In this document: positions 1-6,633 of the stretch, piece by piece
How the letters are laid out: the number at the start of each line of letters is the position of its first letter
Numbering within the stretch: position 1 is the first letter of the stretch
Assembly (NCBI GenBank): GCA_023430845.1
Contig: JAEYYJ010000241.1
Coordinates: 1-13,190 of the forward strand
Direction of reading: 5' to 3'
DNA from: Pseudomonadota bacterium
GTDB lineage: Bacteria > Pseudomonadota > Alphaproteobacteria > Rhizobiales > Hyphomicrobiaceae
DNA length: 13,190 nucleotides
The notes under the pieces: generated by a model
What the model was told of the DNA's origin: nothing
Database searches by the model: none
The model's input: only the letters and a program-made list of their open reading frames with translations
Translations under genes and position numbers: made by a program

Positions 1-2
1 CC

Positions 3-68
3 GAGGCCTTCCTCGACCTCGTCGCCTATCAGCAGGTCGTCGACAACAATGCGCCACGTGCGAGGTAA
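3..68 (+). CDS. C-terminal end of an unidentified protein (partial)
   Basis: An open frame enters from the left edge and stops at TAA 66-68, giving 21 residues that begin EAFLDLVAYQQVV and end NAPRAR. Nearly every third codon position is G or C, which fits real coding sequence of this genome, while the other two forward frames read as Arg/Ser/Pro-rich shadow. The piece is too short to assign a family and no motif is visible. It lies upstream of the RidA-like remnant in a different frame, so it is more likely the tail of a separate gene than part of that remnant. It points toward the TRAP operon on the opposite strand. Confidence 0.4.
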   Translation, partial: EAFLDLVAYQQVVDNNAPRAR

Positions 69-79
69 ATAGCTTCAGC

Positions 80-277
80 GTGAGGCACTCGAAGATCGAG
101 ATCGTTCTGGCAGAGGCCGGCGTGAGCTGGGAGCACGTCGTTCACGACAACACGAGCCGTGTCGGCGGTTTTCGGCCGGTCGCCAACGAAACGATCGTCC
201 GGCTGTACCGCCAGTATATGCCGAACCACGCGCCCCAAGCACCAGGTTCGGAAACCGCAACCTCGCAACCCTTGTAG
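80..277 (+). pseudogene. RidA/YjgF-family remnant, truncated at both ends
   Basis: The 65-residue reading (first codon GTG) contains a stretch typical of the second half of RidA-family proteins: VLAEAGVSWEHVVH, then VGGF, then NETIVRLYRQYMPNHAP (core about 80-235). RidA proteins are roughly 110-150 residues and deaminate reactive enamine/imine intermediates as trimers. Here the N-terminal half is missing, and after MPNHAP the frame runs into an unrelated tail instead of the usual IWT...GLP..RIEIE ending with its conserved Arg and Glu. Several positions between EHVVH and VGGF also depart from what I recall of the family. No ribosome binding site fits the GTG. I read this as a decayed fragment rather than a working short protein. 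The family match is from memory, not from a search. Confidence 0.5.
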
Positions 278-306
278 CGACGAAGTTGCAGCTCCGTTAT
301 TCGAGC

Positions 307-1611
307 TCAGTCCGACACCGCAAACAGCGCGATCTGCGGGAAGGTGATGAGCATGGCCACGATCATCAGCTCAAGAATGACGAACGGAATACAACCATAG
401 AACATATCCCTTAGCTCGACATTCGGCGCCATGCTCTTGACGACGAACACGTTGAGGCCAACGGGCGGCGTGATGGCGCCGATCTCGACCATCTTCACGA
501 CGAGCAGGCCGAACAACACACCGTCAAAACCAACCTGCTGCACAATCGGATAGACGATCGGCATCATGATCAGGATCATCGACAGGCCGTCCACGAAACA
601 TCCGAGGATCAGAAACGGCGCCAGAAGAAGTACGATCGTGCCTGTCTGCGAAAGATTGAGTCCTGTTACCAGCGTCGCGAGGTGAGTCGGGAAGCCTGTT
701 GTCGAAAGTCCCAGGCTGAACAGCCCCGCTCCGATCACCAGGGCGAAGATCGAGCAGGTCGCCGTTCCTGTATCGCGAAGCCCCTCGAGCACAGCCCGCT
801 TCCGACCCGGCCGCCGCAGGACGGCAATCAACGCGAAGAGGGCACCGAGAGCGGCGGCCTCAGTCGCCGTTGCCACACCGAGATAGATCGTCCCCATCAC
901 GGCCGCAAAGAGAATCGCGAGCTCCCAAGTGCGCCCCAGAGCGCCGAAACGCTCGCCCCATGAGGGCTTCGGCTCAAGCTTGGGGTCTGGCGCGATCTCC
1001 GGCTGCAGCTTGACCCAGATGATGATGCCGATGACGTAGATGATGGCTGTCAGAATGCCCGGCACCAGAGCAGCAACGAACAGCTTCACGAGCGACACGT
1101 TCGTTGCGATAGAGTAGACAACCAGAATGCCGCTCGGCGGGATCAGCACGCCGAGCGTGCCGCCAGCCGCAATACAGCCAGCCGCGAGCTTGCCCGAATA
1201 GCCCTTCTTCAGCATCTCGGGCAGTGCGACACGCGCCATGGTCGAAGCCGTGGCGACGCTTGAACCACAGATCGTCGAGAATGCGGCACATCCGAACACT
1301 GTCGCAGCGGCCAAACCACCCGGCACGCGCCCGAGCCATTTCTGTCCGGCGTCGAATGCCTGGCGGGAAAGCCCCGCTGAGAATGCCATCTGCCCCATGA
1401 ACAGGAACAGCGGCAGCACGATGTAGGCGAAGTTCGCCGTCGCGCTATAGGCGAATGTCGAGAGCAGAAACTCCACCGCGCGCCACGGGCGCGCAGTGAC
1501 GAGGCCGACCATGCCGGCGGCTGCGAGCGCAAAGGCGATGGGGAGGCGCGTCAGGAGAAGAACGAGCAGAAGACCGATGATGGCCAGGCCGGGCGCAAGA
1601 TCTGCGAGCAT
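307..1611 (-). CDS. dctM: TRAP transporter large permease (DctM family)
   Basis: This 434-residue protein has the normal length of a TRAP large subunit, the inner-membrane channel that uses a sodium or proton gradient to import a substrate delivered by the periplasmic binding protein. It is hydrophobic throughout, with about a dozen membrane segments beginning at residues 8-40. Family landmarks are GSSVATASTM near 116-125, GVLIPPSGILVVYS near 154-167, the LGCFVDGLSMILIMMPI segment at 336-352, and GAITPPVGLNVFV at 378-390. The start ATG at 1611 shares one base with the TAA stop of the small subunit (TAATG), the usual sign of translational coupling between the two membrane subunits. It is the last gene of the minus-strand operon; I see no clear intrinsic terminator after its TGA. 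Substrate cannot be told from this subunit. Confidence 0.93.
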   Translation of the reverse strand: MLADLAPGLAIIGLLLVLLLTRLPIAFALAAAGMVGLVTARPWRAVEFLLSTFAYSATANFAYIVLPLFLFMGQMAFSAGLSRQAFDAGQKWLGRVPGGLAAATVFGCAAFSTICGSSVATASTMARVALPEMLKKGYSGKLAAGCIAAGGTLGVLIPPSGILVVYSIATNVSLVKLFVAALVPGILTAIIYVIGIIIWVKLQPEIAPDPKLEPKPSWGERFGALGRTWELAILFAAVMGTIYLGVATATEAAALGALFALIAVLRRPGRKRAVLEGLRDTGTATCSIFALVIGAGLFSLGLSTTGFPTHLATLVTGLNLSQTGTIVLLLAPFLILGCFVDGLSMILIMMPIVYPIVQQVGFDGVLFGLLVVKMVEIGAITPPVGLNVFVVKSMAPNVELRDMFYGCIPFVILELMIVAMLITFPQIALFAVSD

Positions 1612-2135
1612 TATTCTACTGCCTTTTCTGCAGCGGACGGCGCGAGGACGCGGGGCTGCCCCACGAGGAAGCGATAGATGTCACAGGCGAACTGCACGGC
1701 GAGAAGCCAAAGACCGATCGCCAACAGAATACGCGCCGGCCAAAGCGGGAATGGCACGATACCGAAACCGGCCTCACCTCGCTCGAATGACATCATGGCT
1801 TGCTTGCTGCTCGGCCACGCCAGCAGAACGACGATGCCGAGGCAGGTGAGATATCCGAGGAGCTCGAGGAGTTTTTGCGCCCAGTCCGGCAGGTGCCGGG
1901 TCACAAGCTCGATCGAGTAGTTCTGCCGCTGCTGCTGAGCGGCCGCCAAGCCGAAGAACACCAGCACCACCATCAGGAGCTCGCTGAACTCGACGCCGCC
2001 ATGCAGCGGTGCGTTGAACAAGAAGCGCCCCGCCACGTCCGCGCAAACGACGATAATGATGAGGAGTGTTGCGAAGCCACTCAGAATGCTCAGTGCGAGC
2101 AAACCTCGTTCCACCCGTTCGATAAGCGCGATCAT
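1611..2135 (-). CDS. dctQ: TRAP transporter small permease (DctQ family)
   Basis: The 174-residue product has four predicted membrane helices (about residues 12-34, 48-66, 88-108 and 132-152), as TRAP small subunits do. Between the first two it carries the family-like stretch GRFLFNAPLHGGVEFSELLM (36-55), followed by GLAAAQQQ. DctQ packs against DctM and helps dock the binding protein. I chose the ATG at 2135. The longer in-frame start at 2210 would add a hydrophilic leader and would put a perfect 13-bp stem-loop (2173-2201) inside the coding region. The Shine-Dalgarno before 2135 is weak, so the start is moderately secure. The gene lies 93 bp after the nearer dctP and overlaps dctM by one base. 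Confidence 0.9.
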   Translation of the reverse strand: MIALIERVERGLLALSILSGFATLLIIIVVCADVAGRFLFNAPLHGGVEFSELLMVVLVFFGLAAAQQQRQNYSIELVTRHLPDWAQKLLELLGYLTCLGIVVLLAWPSSKQAMMSFERGEAGFGIVPFPLWPARILLAIGLWLLAVQFACDIYRFLVGQPRVLAPSAAEKAVE

Positions 2136-2172
2136 GGGGCTACCGGTGTGAGGAGCACAGGATAGGGGATTT

Positions 2173-2201
2173 GGAGGAGCGCTTGAAACAAGCGCTCCTC
2201 C
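2173..2201 (-). promoter_or_regulatory. Perfect 13-bp stem-loop between dctP (copy 1) and dctQ
   Basis: Arms GGAGGAGCGCTTG (2173-2185) and CAAGCGCTCCTCC (2189-2201) are exact reverse complements separated by AAA. In the transcript the hairpin starts 27 bases past the dctP stop and lies upstream of the chosen dctQ start. What follows it on the transcribed strand is AAATCCCC rather than a run of T, so it is not a textbook intrinsic terminator. A likely role, by inference, is to protect the dctP message from 3' exonucleases or to thin transcription, so that the binding protein outnumbers the permease. A nearly equivalent hairpin follows the other dctP copy. Confidence 0.75.
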
Positions 2202-2228
2202 GAGCGGCATGAGACTGACTGACGGACG

Positions 2229-3326
2229 TCAGCTCTTGCCGCACTTCTGGAGATAGCGTTCGAAGCCCGGAACGTACGTCGAACTCTTCTCGAACTCGCG
2301 CACATAGCCGAGGAACTGGGCGAGCATCGCGGGACCGTCAGCCTTGGTCTCGCTCTTCACCCGCTTCAGCCAAGCCTCCTGCAAAGGAGCAACCGCCACC
2401 TTACGGATTTTCTCGAGCTCTTCCGCGCTGGTCACGCTGATGCTGAGCTTTTCCTTCATGCCGCAGAGCTTGTCCACGACACCGCCAACGCTCTCGTCGT
2501 TGAACTTCAGCGACATCTTGAGTGCCTCGGCAGACACCTCGTCGATGATTTTGCGATGCTTCTCGCTCAGCTTCTTGTAGCGATCGTGACTGATGGCAAC
2601 GACCGCCATGGCGTAGATCCCAAGCGCTCCACCGTCACCGCCGAATTTGCCGACCTCGTGAGCCCCGCCAAGAACAGTCGAATCGAACGGGCCGGTCATC
2701 GCATCGACGACGCCGCGCTGCAGCCCCTCGAGACCATCAGGCCAGGTCAGCGCGACGGGCGTCGAGCCAAGAGCCGAATACGCCTCCGAGATCGGCGGCA
2801 CTGCCCGAATTCTGATGCCCTTATAGTCGTCGGCTTTTACGAGCGGCTTGCGCGACCACACCGAGTTCTCCGCCCAAGGCCCTGCGTAGAGGACCTTTGC
2901 GCCCTTGCTTTCGAACTCGTTCCGGAAGGCGGCATTCTCGGCATAGAGCTTATTCCATGCGAGAGCCACGGCATCGGCCTTCTGCGACGTCAGTGGCAGA
3001 AGCACATTTGCGAGGGGGTACTCGCGAACATTATAGCCGGAGGGCGCACCGTTGACGACATCGGCCGCGCCACTGCGCAGTGCCGGAAACAGCTCGGCCC
3101 CCTTCATGAGGGACTGGTTCCAGAATTTCTCGAACTTGATCTCCCCGCCAGAGCGCTTCTCGATTTCGCCCATGAACCACAGATCGGTCTTGCTCGCGGA
3201 GTAGACGTCCGAGAAATATGTCGCGTACACGAATTTCTCAGCCGCCGAGGCGCTGTTCGCCCCTATCGCAAAGGCACAAGCAGCGATCGCCGTGCGCATG
3301 GTTCTGCCGAGGGTCTTTAAATTCAT
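2229..3326 (-). CDS. dctP: TRAP transporter solute-binding protein, DctP family (copy 1, nearer the permease genes)
   Basis: This 365-residue periplasmic protein captures the transported solute for DctQM. The start ATG at 3326 is set by AAGGAG eight bases upstream and by the signal peptide it opens: basic MNLKTLGRTMRT, a hydrophobic AIAACAFAIGA core, and a cut near ASAA|EKF (residue 29). The mature protein begins KFVYATYFSDVYSASKTDLWFM. The segment DDYKGIRIRAVP (167-177) carries Arg174, at the place of the arginine that grips the carboxylate in most TRAP binding proteins; GLQRGVVDAM (201-210) is another family stretch. Two cysteines (288 and 362) are kept in both copies and could form a disulfide in the periplasm. 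About 77% of mature residues match the neighbouring copy by hand alignment, so this is a tandem duplication. The ligand is probably an organic acid but is unknown. Confidence 0.92.
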   Translation of the reverse strand: MNLKTLGRTMRTAIAACAFAIGANSASAAEKFVYATYFSDVYSASKTDLWFMGEIEKRSGGEIKFEKFWNQSLMKGAELFPALRSGAADVVNGAPSGYNVREYPLANVLLPLTSQKADAVALAWNKLYAENAAFRNEFESKGAKVLYAGPWAENSVWSRKPLVKADDYKGIRIRAVPPISEAYSALGSTPVALTWPDGLEGLQRGVVDAMTGPFDSTVLGGAHEVGKFGGDGGALGIYAMAVVAISHDRYKKLSEKHRKIIDEVSAEALKMSLKFNDESVGGVVDKLCGMKEKLSISVTSAEELEKIRKVAVAPLQEAWLKRVKSETKADGPAMLAQFLGYVREFEKSSTYVPGFERYLQKCGKS

Positions 3327-3431
3327 CCTTCGATCTCCTTCTTGGCGTTTCCTACTTTGTGTGGGCAGTTGTGCCACGCTTTGCGCGGTTCCGCCCATCT
3401 TTGGTTCATGTCGGGCTGACTTGATGGAATT

Positions 3432-3459
3432 GGAGGAGCCCGCTGAATGAGGCTCCTCC
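3432..3459 (-). promoter_or_regulatory. 9-bp stem-loop after dctP copy 2
   Basis: Arms GGAGGAGCC (3432-3440) and GGCTCCTCC (3451-3459) are exact reverse complements around a 10-base loop. The structure begins 23 bases past the dctP copy 2 stop (3483), almost the same distance as the hairpin after copy 1, and both stems share the GGAGGAGC edge. No T-run follows on the transcribed strand. It probably came along with the dctP duplication and may stabilise or partly terminate the upstream message. Confidence 0.65.
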
Positions 3460-3482
3460 GGGCAGCGGATGGGCGACGAAGA

Positions 3483-4583
3483 TCAGCTTTTGCCGCACTT
3501 CTGGAGAAAGCGCTCGAAGCCCGGAACGTAAGTCGAGGTCTTTTCGAACTCGCGCACGTAGCCAAGGAACTCGTCGAGCATGGCCTTGCCATCTACTTTG
3601 GCCTCGGTGTTTGCGCGCTTGATCCAGGCCTCCTGCAAGGGAGCGACGGCGCCCTTGCGGACCTTCTCCGCCTCTTCTGCACTGAACACGTTGACCGTGA
3701 TCGCGTCCTTCTTCGCGCAGAGCTTGTCCACGGCAGCGCCGACGCTTTCATCGTTGAACTTCACCGACATCTTGGGCGCTTCGGCAGCCACCTCGTCGAT
3801 GATCTTGCGGTGCTTCTCGCTGAGCCGCTTGTAGCGGTCCATGCTTATGGCGACCGTCGCCATGGCGAAGATACCCATGCCGCCGGCGTCGCTGCCGTAC
3901 TTGCCGACCTCATGCGCACCACCAAGCACGCCCGAGTCGAACGGCGCCGACGACATCGCGTCCACAACGCCGCGTTGCAGGCCCTCGAGCCCATCCGGCC
4001 AGCTCAGCGCGACAGGTGTCGCACCCAGCGCAGCGTAGGCATCCGAAACTGCCGGCACGGCGCGGACCTTCAATCCTTTGAAGTCGTCCGCCTTGGCAAT
4101 GGGGCGGCGTGCCCACAAGGAATTCTCGGCCCATGCACCCACGTAGAGGATCTTCGCGCCCCGGCTCTCGAACTCCTTCCGGAAATCCGCATTCTGCGCG
4201 TAGAGCTTGTTCCACGCGAGCGTCACCGCGTCTGCCTTCGAGGACGTCAGGGGGAGCACGATGTTGGCGAGAGGGTATTCACGCACGTTGTAGGATGAGG
4301 GCGCGCCATCGACGATATCGGCGGCACCGCTACGGAGCGCGGGAAAAAGCTCCGGCGCCTTGACCAGCGACTGGTTCCAGAACTTCTCGAACGTGATCTC
4401 GCCGCCCGAGCGCTTCTCCACCTCGCCCATGAACCACAAGTCGGTCTTGCTCGCCGAATAGACATCCGAGAAGTACGTCGCATAGACGAGCTTCTCTTTC
4501 GCGAATGCAGGGCCAGCACCAACCAGCACAGTCAACGCAGCAGCGGCTGCCGACAAGCAGCCACTCAACTGACGCAGTGTCAT
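3483..4583 (-). CDS. dctP: TRAP transporter solute-binding protein, DctP family (copy 2, promoter-proximal)
   Basis: This 366-residue paralogue of the next gene is the second periplasmic binding protein of the same TRAP system. The ATG at 4583 follows AAGGAGATCG, the same ribosome-binding string used by copy 1, and opens a signal peptide (MTLRQLSGCLSAAAAALTVL) cut near GPAFA|KEK. Arg174 in DDFKGLKVRAVP and the two late cysteines (289 and 363) are conserved with copy 1; one extra residue is present near 212 (MSSAPFDS against MTGPFDS). Only one set of membrane genes follows, so both proteins presumably dock on the same DctQM, either with different ligand preference or to raise dosage. The 148 bp upstream separate it from the esterase gene and may hold an internal promoter, but no convincing one is visible. 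Confidence 0.92.
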   Translation of the reverse strand: MTLRQLSGCLSAAAAALTVLVGAGPAFAKEKLVYATYFSDVYSASKTDLWFMGEVEKRSGGEITFEKFWNQSLVKAPELFPALRSGAADIVDGAPSSYNVREYPLANIVLPLTSSKADAVTLAWNKLYAQNADFRKEFESRGAKILYVGAWAENSLWARRPIAKADDFKGLKVRAVPAVSDAYAALGATPVALSWPDGLEGLQRGVVDAMSSAPFDSGVLGGAHEVGKYGSDAGGMGIFAMATVAISMDRYKRLSEKHRKIIDEVAAEAPKMSVKFNDESVGAAVDKLCAKKDAITVNVFSAEEAEKVRKGAVAPLQEAWIKRANTEAKVDGKAMLDEFLGYVREFEKTSTYVPGFERFLQKCGKS

Positions 4584-4731
4584 TGTAACGATCTCCTTCA
4601 AGGCATTTTCTGTTGCAAGCGGGCGGTTCGGAATCGCGGACTGCGTGATGTCACCCGTCGGTTGTTGATCTTGCAGATGCAGAACGATGCACGGTGCCCC
4701 TCGCCTCGGCGTGCAGCGCTCAGCAGCCTGC

Positions 4732-5673
4732 TTATGTGAGCGCACTCCTCAGGGCATTCGAGACATCGGATTGCGCGCGCACGGCATCGTCGATTGCCGG
4801 CGTCATGCCGAAGAAGCCGTGGATCATGCCGGCGTACTCTTTGCGCTCGACCGTCGTGCCGGCAGCGCGCAATGCCTCGGCGTAGTCGGCACCCTCGTCG
4901 CAAAGGACGTCGCATTGCGCCGCGATGATCAGTGCGGGCGGCAGGTTGGCAAGGCTTTGCGTCTTGACGGGCGAGGCGCGCCAATCGTCGGCATCCTCGG
5001 CACTGCGAAGGTAATGCTGATAGAACCACTTCATGGCGCCGCTCGTCAGAACGCCGTAGCCCTCGCCGAAGCGGTTGTAGCTGTCGGAGCCACCGCCGTA
5101 ATCCGTTACGGGGTAGATCAGCACCTGTAGCTTGATGTTCTCGTGGCCGGCATCTCGGGCCATGATCGCGACGACCGCTGCCAGATTGCCGCCAGCGCTG
5201 TCGCCGCCAACGGCGAGCCGCGAAGTGTCGATACCGAGCGACGCGCCATTCTCCCGCACCCAGGCAAATGCCGCCCAGGCATCCTCGACAGCACCAGGAA
5301 ATTTATGCTCCGGCGCCAGGCGATAATCGACGGCGACGACAACGACCTCCGCGCCCCCGCAAAGATTGCGCGCGATCACGTCATGCGTGTCGAGATCGCC
5401 GAAAACATGGCCGCCACCATGGAAATAGATGAGCGCCGGACGCGGCCCCTTGGCATTAGGCCAGTAGATGCGGACCGGCACGTCGCCGCCAGGGCCTGGC
5501 ACAACGCCATCCTCAGCCCTCGCAATCGGGGCCGGCGTGCCGCCACGCGCACGCGACATCGCATTGAATGTCGCCCTTGCTTGCGCAGGCGTCAAACTCT
5601 CGACGGTCGGCAGCTTCGCTTCAGCCAGTGCGGCGAGAGCGACCTTTATTTGTGGATGTACGGGCGTGCTCAA
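4732..5673 (-). CDS. Alpha/beta-hydrolase, hormone-sensitive-lipase (HSL) family esterase
   Basis: Read from TTG 5673, the protein is 313 residues, the usual size of HSL-type bacterial esterases. It has the oxyanion-hole motif HGGG (85-88), the YRLAPEHKFP strand that typically follows, the nucleophile motif GDSAGG with Ser159, and the likely remaining triad residues Asp255 (QCDVLCDEGADY) and His285 (GMIHGFFGM). There is no signal peptide, so it is cytoplasmic. The TTG is preferred because GAGG lies about six bases upstream and the family's start region fits; a longer reading to 5832 would only add Arg/Ser-rich shadow of the regulator gene. It overlaps the end of the regulator by 53 bp, so the two are co-transcribed. 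With the divergent Baeyer-Villiger enzyme it plausibly hydrolyses the ester or lactone that enzyme forms. Confidence 0.87.
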   Translation of the reverse strand: MSTPVHPQIKVALAALAEAKLPTVESLTPAQARATFNAMSRARGGTPAPIARAEDGVVPGPGGDVPVRIYWPNAKGPRPALIYFHGGGHVFGDLDTHDVIARNLCGGAEVVVVAVDYRLAPEHKFPGAVEDAWAAFAWVRENGASLGIDTSRLAVGGDSAGGNLAAVVAIMARDAGHENIKLQVLIYPVTDYGGGSDSYNRFGEGYGVLTSGAMKWFYQHYLRSAEDADDWRASPVKTQSLANLPPALIIAAQCDVLCDEGADYAEALRAAGTTVERKEYAGMIHGFFGMTPAIDDAVRAQSDVSNALRSALT

Positions 5674-6463
5674 CGTTTCCTCGCCTGCTCTCACTCTTTT
5701 TCTCTGCAGCTTTCGACGGCGCTCGCTGCTCTTCGGCAGCCGGATCGAACTGCTCGACCGAACCATCATCGAGAATGCGGCGCGTGATGTACGCGTACAG
5801 CATCGGCGGTATGGGGCGATCGAGAACGACAAAACCCACGCGCAGCATCTGGCTACGAAAGACGGCTTCGGCCTCGTCCGGATCTCCCGACTTCAGCAGC
5901 GCGACGAACGTGTCGTAGTCGCGCAGGATGTCATGGAGGGGAAGGTAAGGACGGCCCAGGCGCCGGACGTAGATGTTGATCAGACCGTACAGCGACTGCC
6001 ACGAGCGGAAAATGAACTCGTTCGCCGCCCGGTGGAGAATTTCGTAAAACTCCCAGTGCCCGTCGAAAAACCTCTTCTCGTCATTGCGATCGGCCGCCGT
6101 GCGCATCTTTGCGAGCGGCGCCTCGAAGCGCTTGAAAACCGACGCATCGGCATTGGCTGTAACATAGCGCGCGGCCATGCCGCCGAGGACAGCTCGCAGG
6201 ATGATCATGTCCTGCATCTGATCGGGCGTTGGATCGACGACGAATGCGCCGCGTCCGGGATGAAATTCGACGAGCCCCTCGGACGCCAGGCTCCTCAGTG
6301 CCTCGCGAAGCGGGCCGCGGCTGATCTGGAACTGCTCCGCGAGCGCGGTCTCCACAAGATGCGCACCGGGGGCCAGTCGCCCTGACCAGATCGCCTCCTG
6401 AATCAAGCGCTTCGCCATGACGGCGAGCGTCGGCGAACGAACGATTTCCGGCAGTTCAAGCAT
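5621..6463 (-). CDS. GntR-family transcriptional regulator, FadR/FCD subfamily
   Basis: The 280-residue protein has an N-terminal winged helix (about 10-77: AIWSGRLAPGAHLVETALAEQFQISRGPLREALRSLASEGLV, then HPGRGAFV on the wing) and a helical FCD effector domain (about 84-210). Such regulators bind short palindromes as dimers and release DNA when they bind a pathway metabolite. It is the first gene of the minus operon, divergent from the dehydrogenase gene, with a palindrome between them, so autoregulation and control of both operons is likely. Two oddities appear. The usual FCD metal-binding histidines seem replaced (HWEFY around 136-140, RDYD around 181-184, QMLRV around 205-209). A charged tail of about 50 residues after the FCD domain partly overlaps the esterase gene. 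The Shine-Dalgarno before ATG 6463 is weak. Confidence 0.9.
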   Translation of the reverse strand: MLELPEIVRSPTLAVMAKRLIQEAIWSGRLAPGAHLVETALAEQFQISRGPLREALRSLASEGLVEFHPGRGAFVVDPTPDQMQDMIILRAVLGGMAARYVTANADASVFKRFEAPLAKMRTAADRNDEKRFFDGHWEFYEILHRAANEFIFRSWQSLYGLINIYVRRLGRPYLPLHDILRDYDTFVALLKSGDPDEAEAVFRSQMLRVGFVVLDRPIPPMLYAYITRRILDDGSVEQFDPAAEEQRAPSKAAEKKSESRRGNVEHARTSTNKGRSRRTG

Positions 6464-6489
6464 TCAGCAACCCCGCGAGCGACCGGGGA

Positions 6490-6518
6490 GGAATGGCGGC
6501 AACGCGTAGAATTGTCAA
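6490..6518 (-). promoter_or_regulatory. Candidate promoter for the gntR-esterase-TRAP operon
   Basis: The left palindrome arm reads TTGACA on the minus strand (6518-6513). At 17 bp spacing the -10 would be CATTCC (6495-6490), a poor match, so only the -35 is persuasive. The start codon of gntR at 6463 would follow after a short leader. The symmetry with the plus-strand -35 is the main argument. Confidence 0.3.
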
Positions 6519-6548
6519 CAGATCACCGAGATCGGTAAATTGTTGACA
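6513..6548. promoter_or_regulatory. Nested palindromic operator in the divergent control region
   Basis: Outer arms TGTCAACA (6513-6520) and TGTTGACA (6541-6548) and inner arms ACCGA (6525-6529) and TCGGT (6532-6536) are all centred on 6530.5. This gives a 36-bp compound palindrome with near-perfect twofold symmetry between two divergent operons. Read another way, ATTGTCAACAG (6511-6521) and ATTGTTGACAG (6539-6549) are two copies of an 11-mer, each with the GT-N2-AC core seen in FadR-type GntR operators. The adjacent GntR protein is the natural ligand. Both outer arms contain TTGACA on opposite strands, so a bound dimer would cover both promoters. Confidence 0.72.
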
Positions 6549-6570
6549 GCCAACAATCTGCGGCTAGTGT
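6543..6570 (+). promoter_or_regulatory. Candidate sigma-70 promoter for the dehydrogenase operon
   Basis: A perfect TTGACA (6543-6548) is followed after 16 bp by TAGTGT (6565-6570), a weak -10 hexamer matching three of six positions. It leaves a leader of about 55 bases before ATG 6634. The -35 box lies inside the right arm of the palindrome, so repression by the GntR protein would be direct. Confidence 0.5.
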
Positions 6571-6633
6571 GCGCAGAAATGGTGATAAGAACGTGCCGCA
6601 CGATGAGCGCCGCACGTCTTGAAGGAGGAAGGC

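Noticed and set aside
2136..2210. Longer dctQ reading from ATG 2210.
   Set aside because: It would translate a perfect 13-bp hairpin and add a 25-residue hydrophilic leader not expected in this membrane family.
2556..3320. 254-residue plus-strand frame over dctP copy 1, and the matching 283-residue frame over copy 2.
   Set aside because: Their resemblance to each other only reflects the dctP duplication; both are antisense shadows of clearly coding genes.
4557..4565. LSGC near the N-terminus of dctP copy 2, resembling a lipoprotein box.
   Set aside because: The cysteine is residue 9, before any hydrophobic core; a normal AFA cleavage site lies near residue 28, so an ordinary secreted protein is more likely.
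5674..5832. Longer esterase reading from 5832.
   Set aside because: The added residues are Arg/Ser-rich shadow of the regulator gene; the family length and the GAGG site fit TTG 5673.
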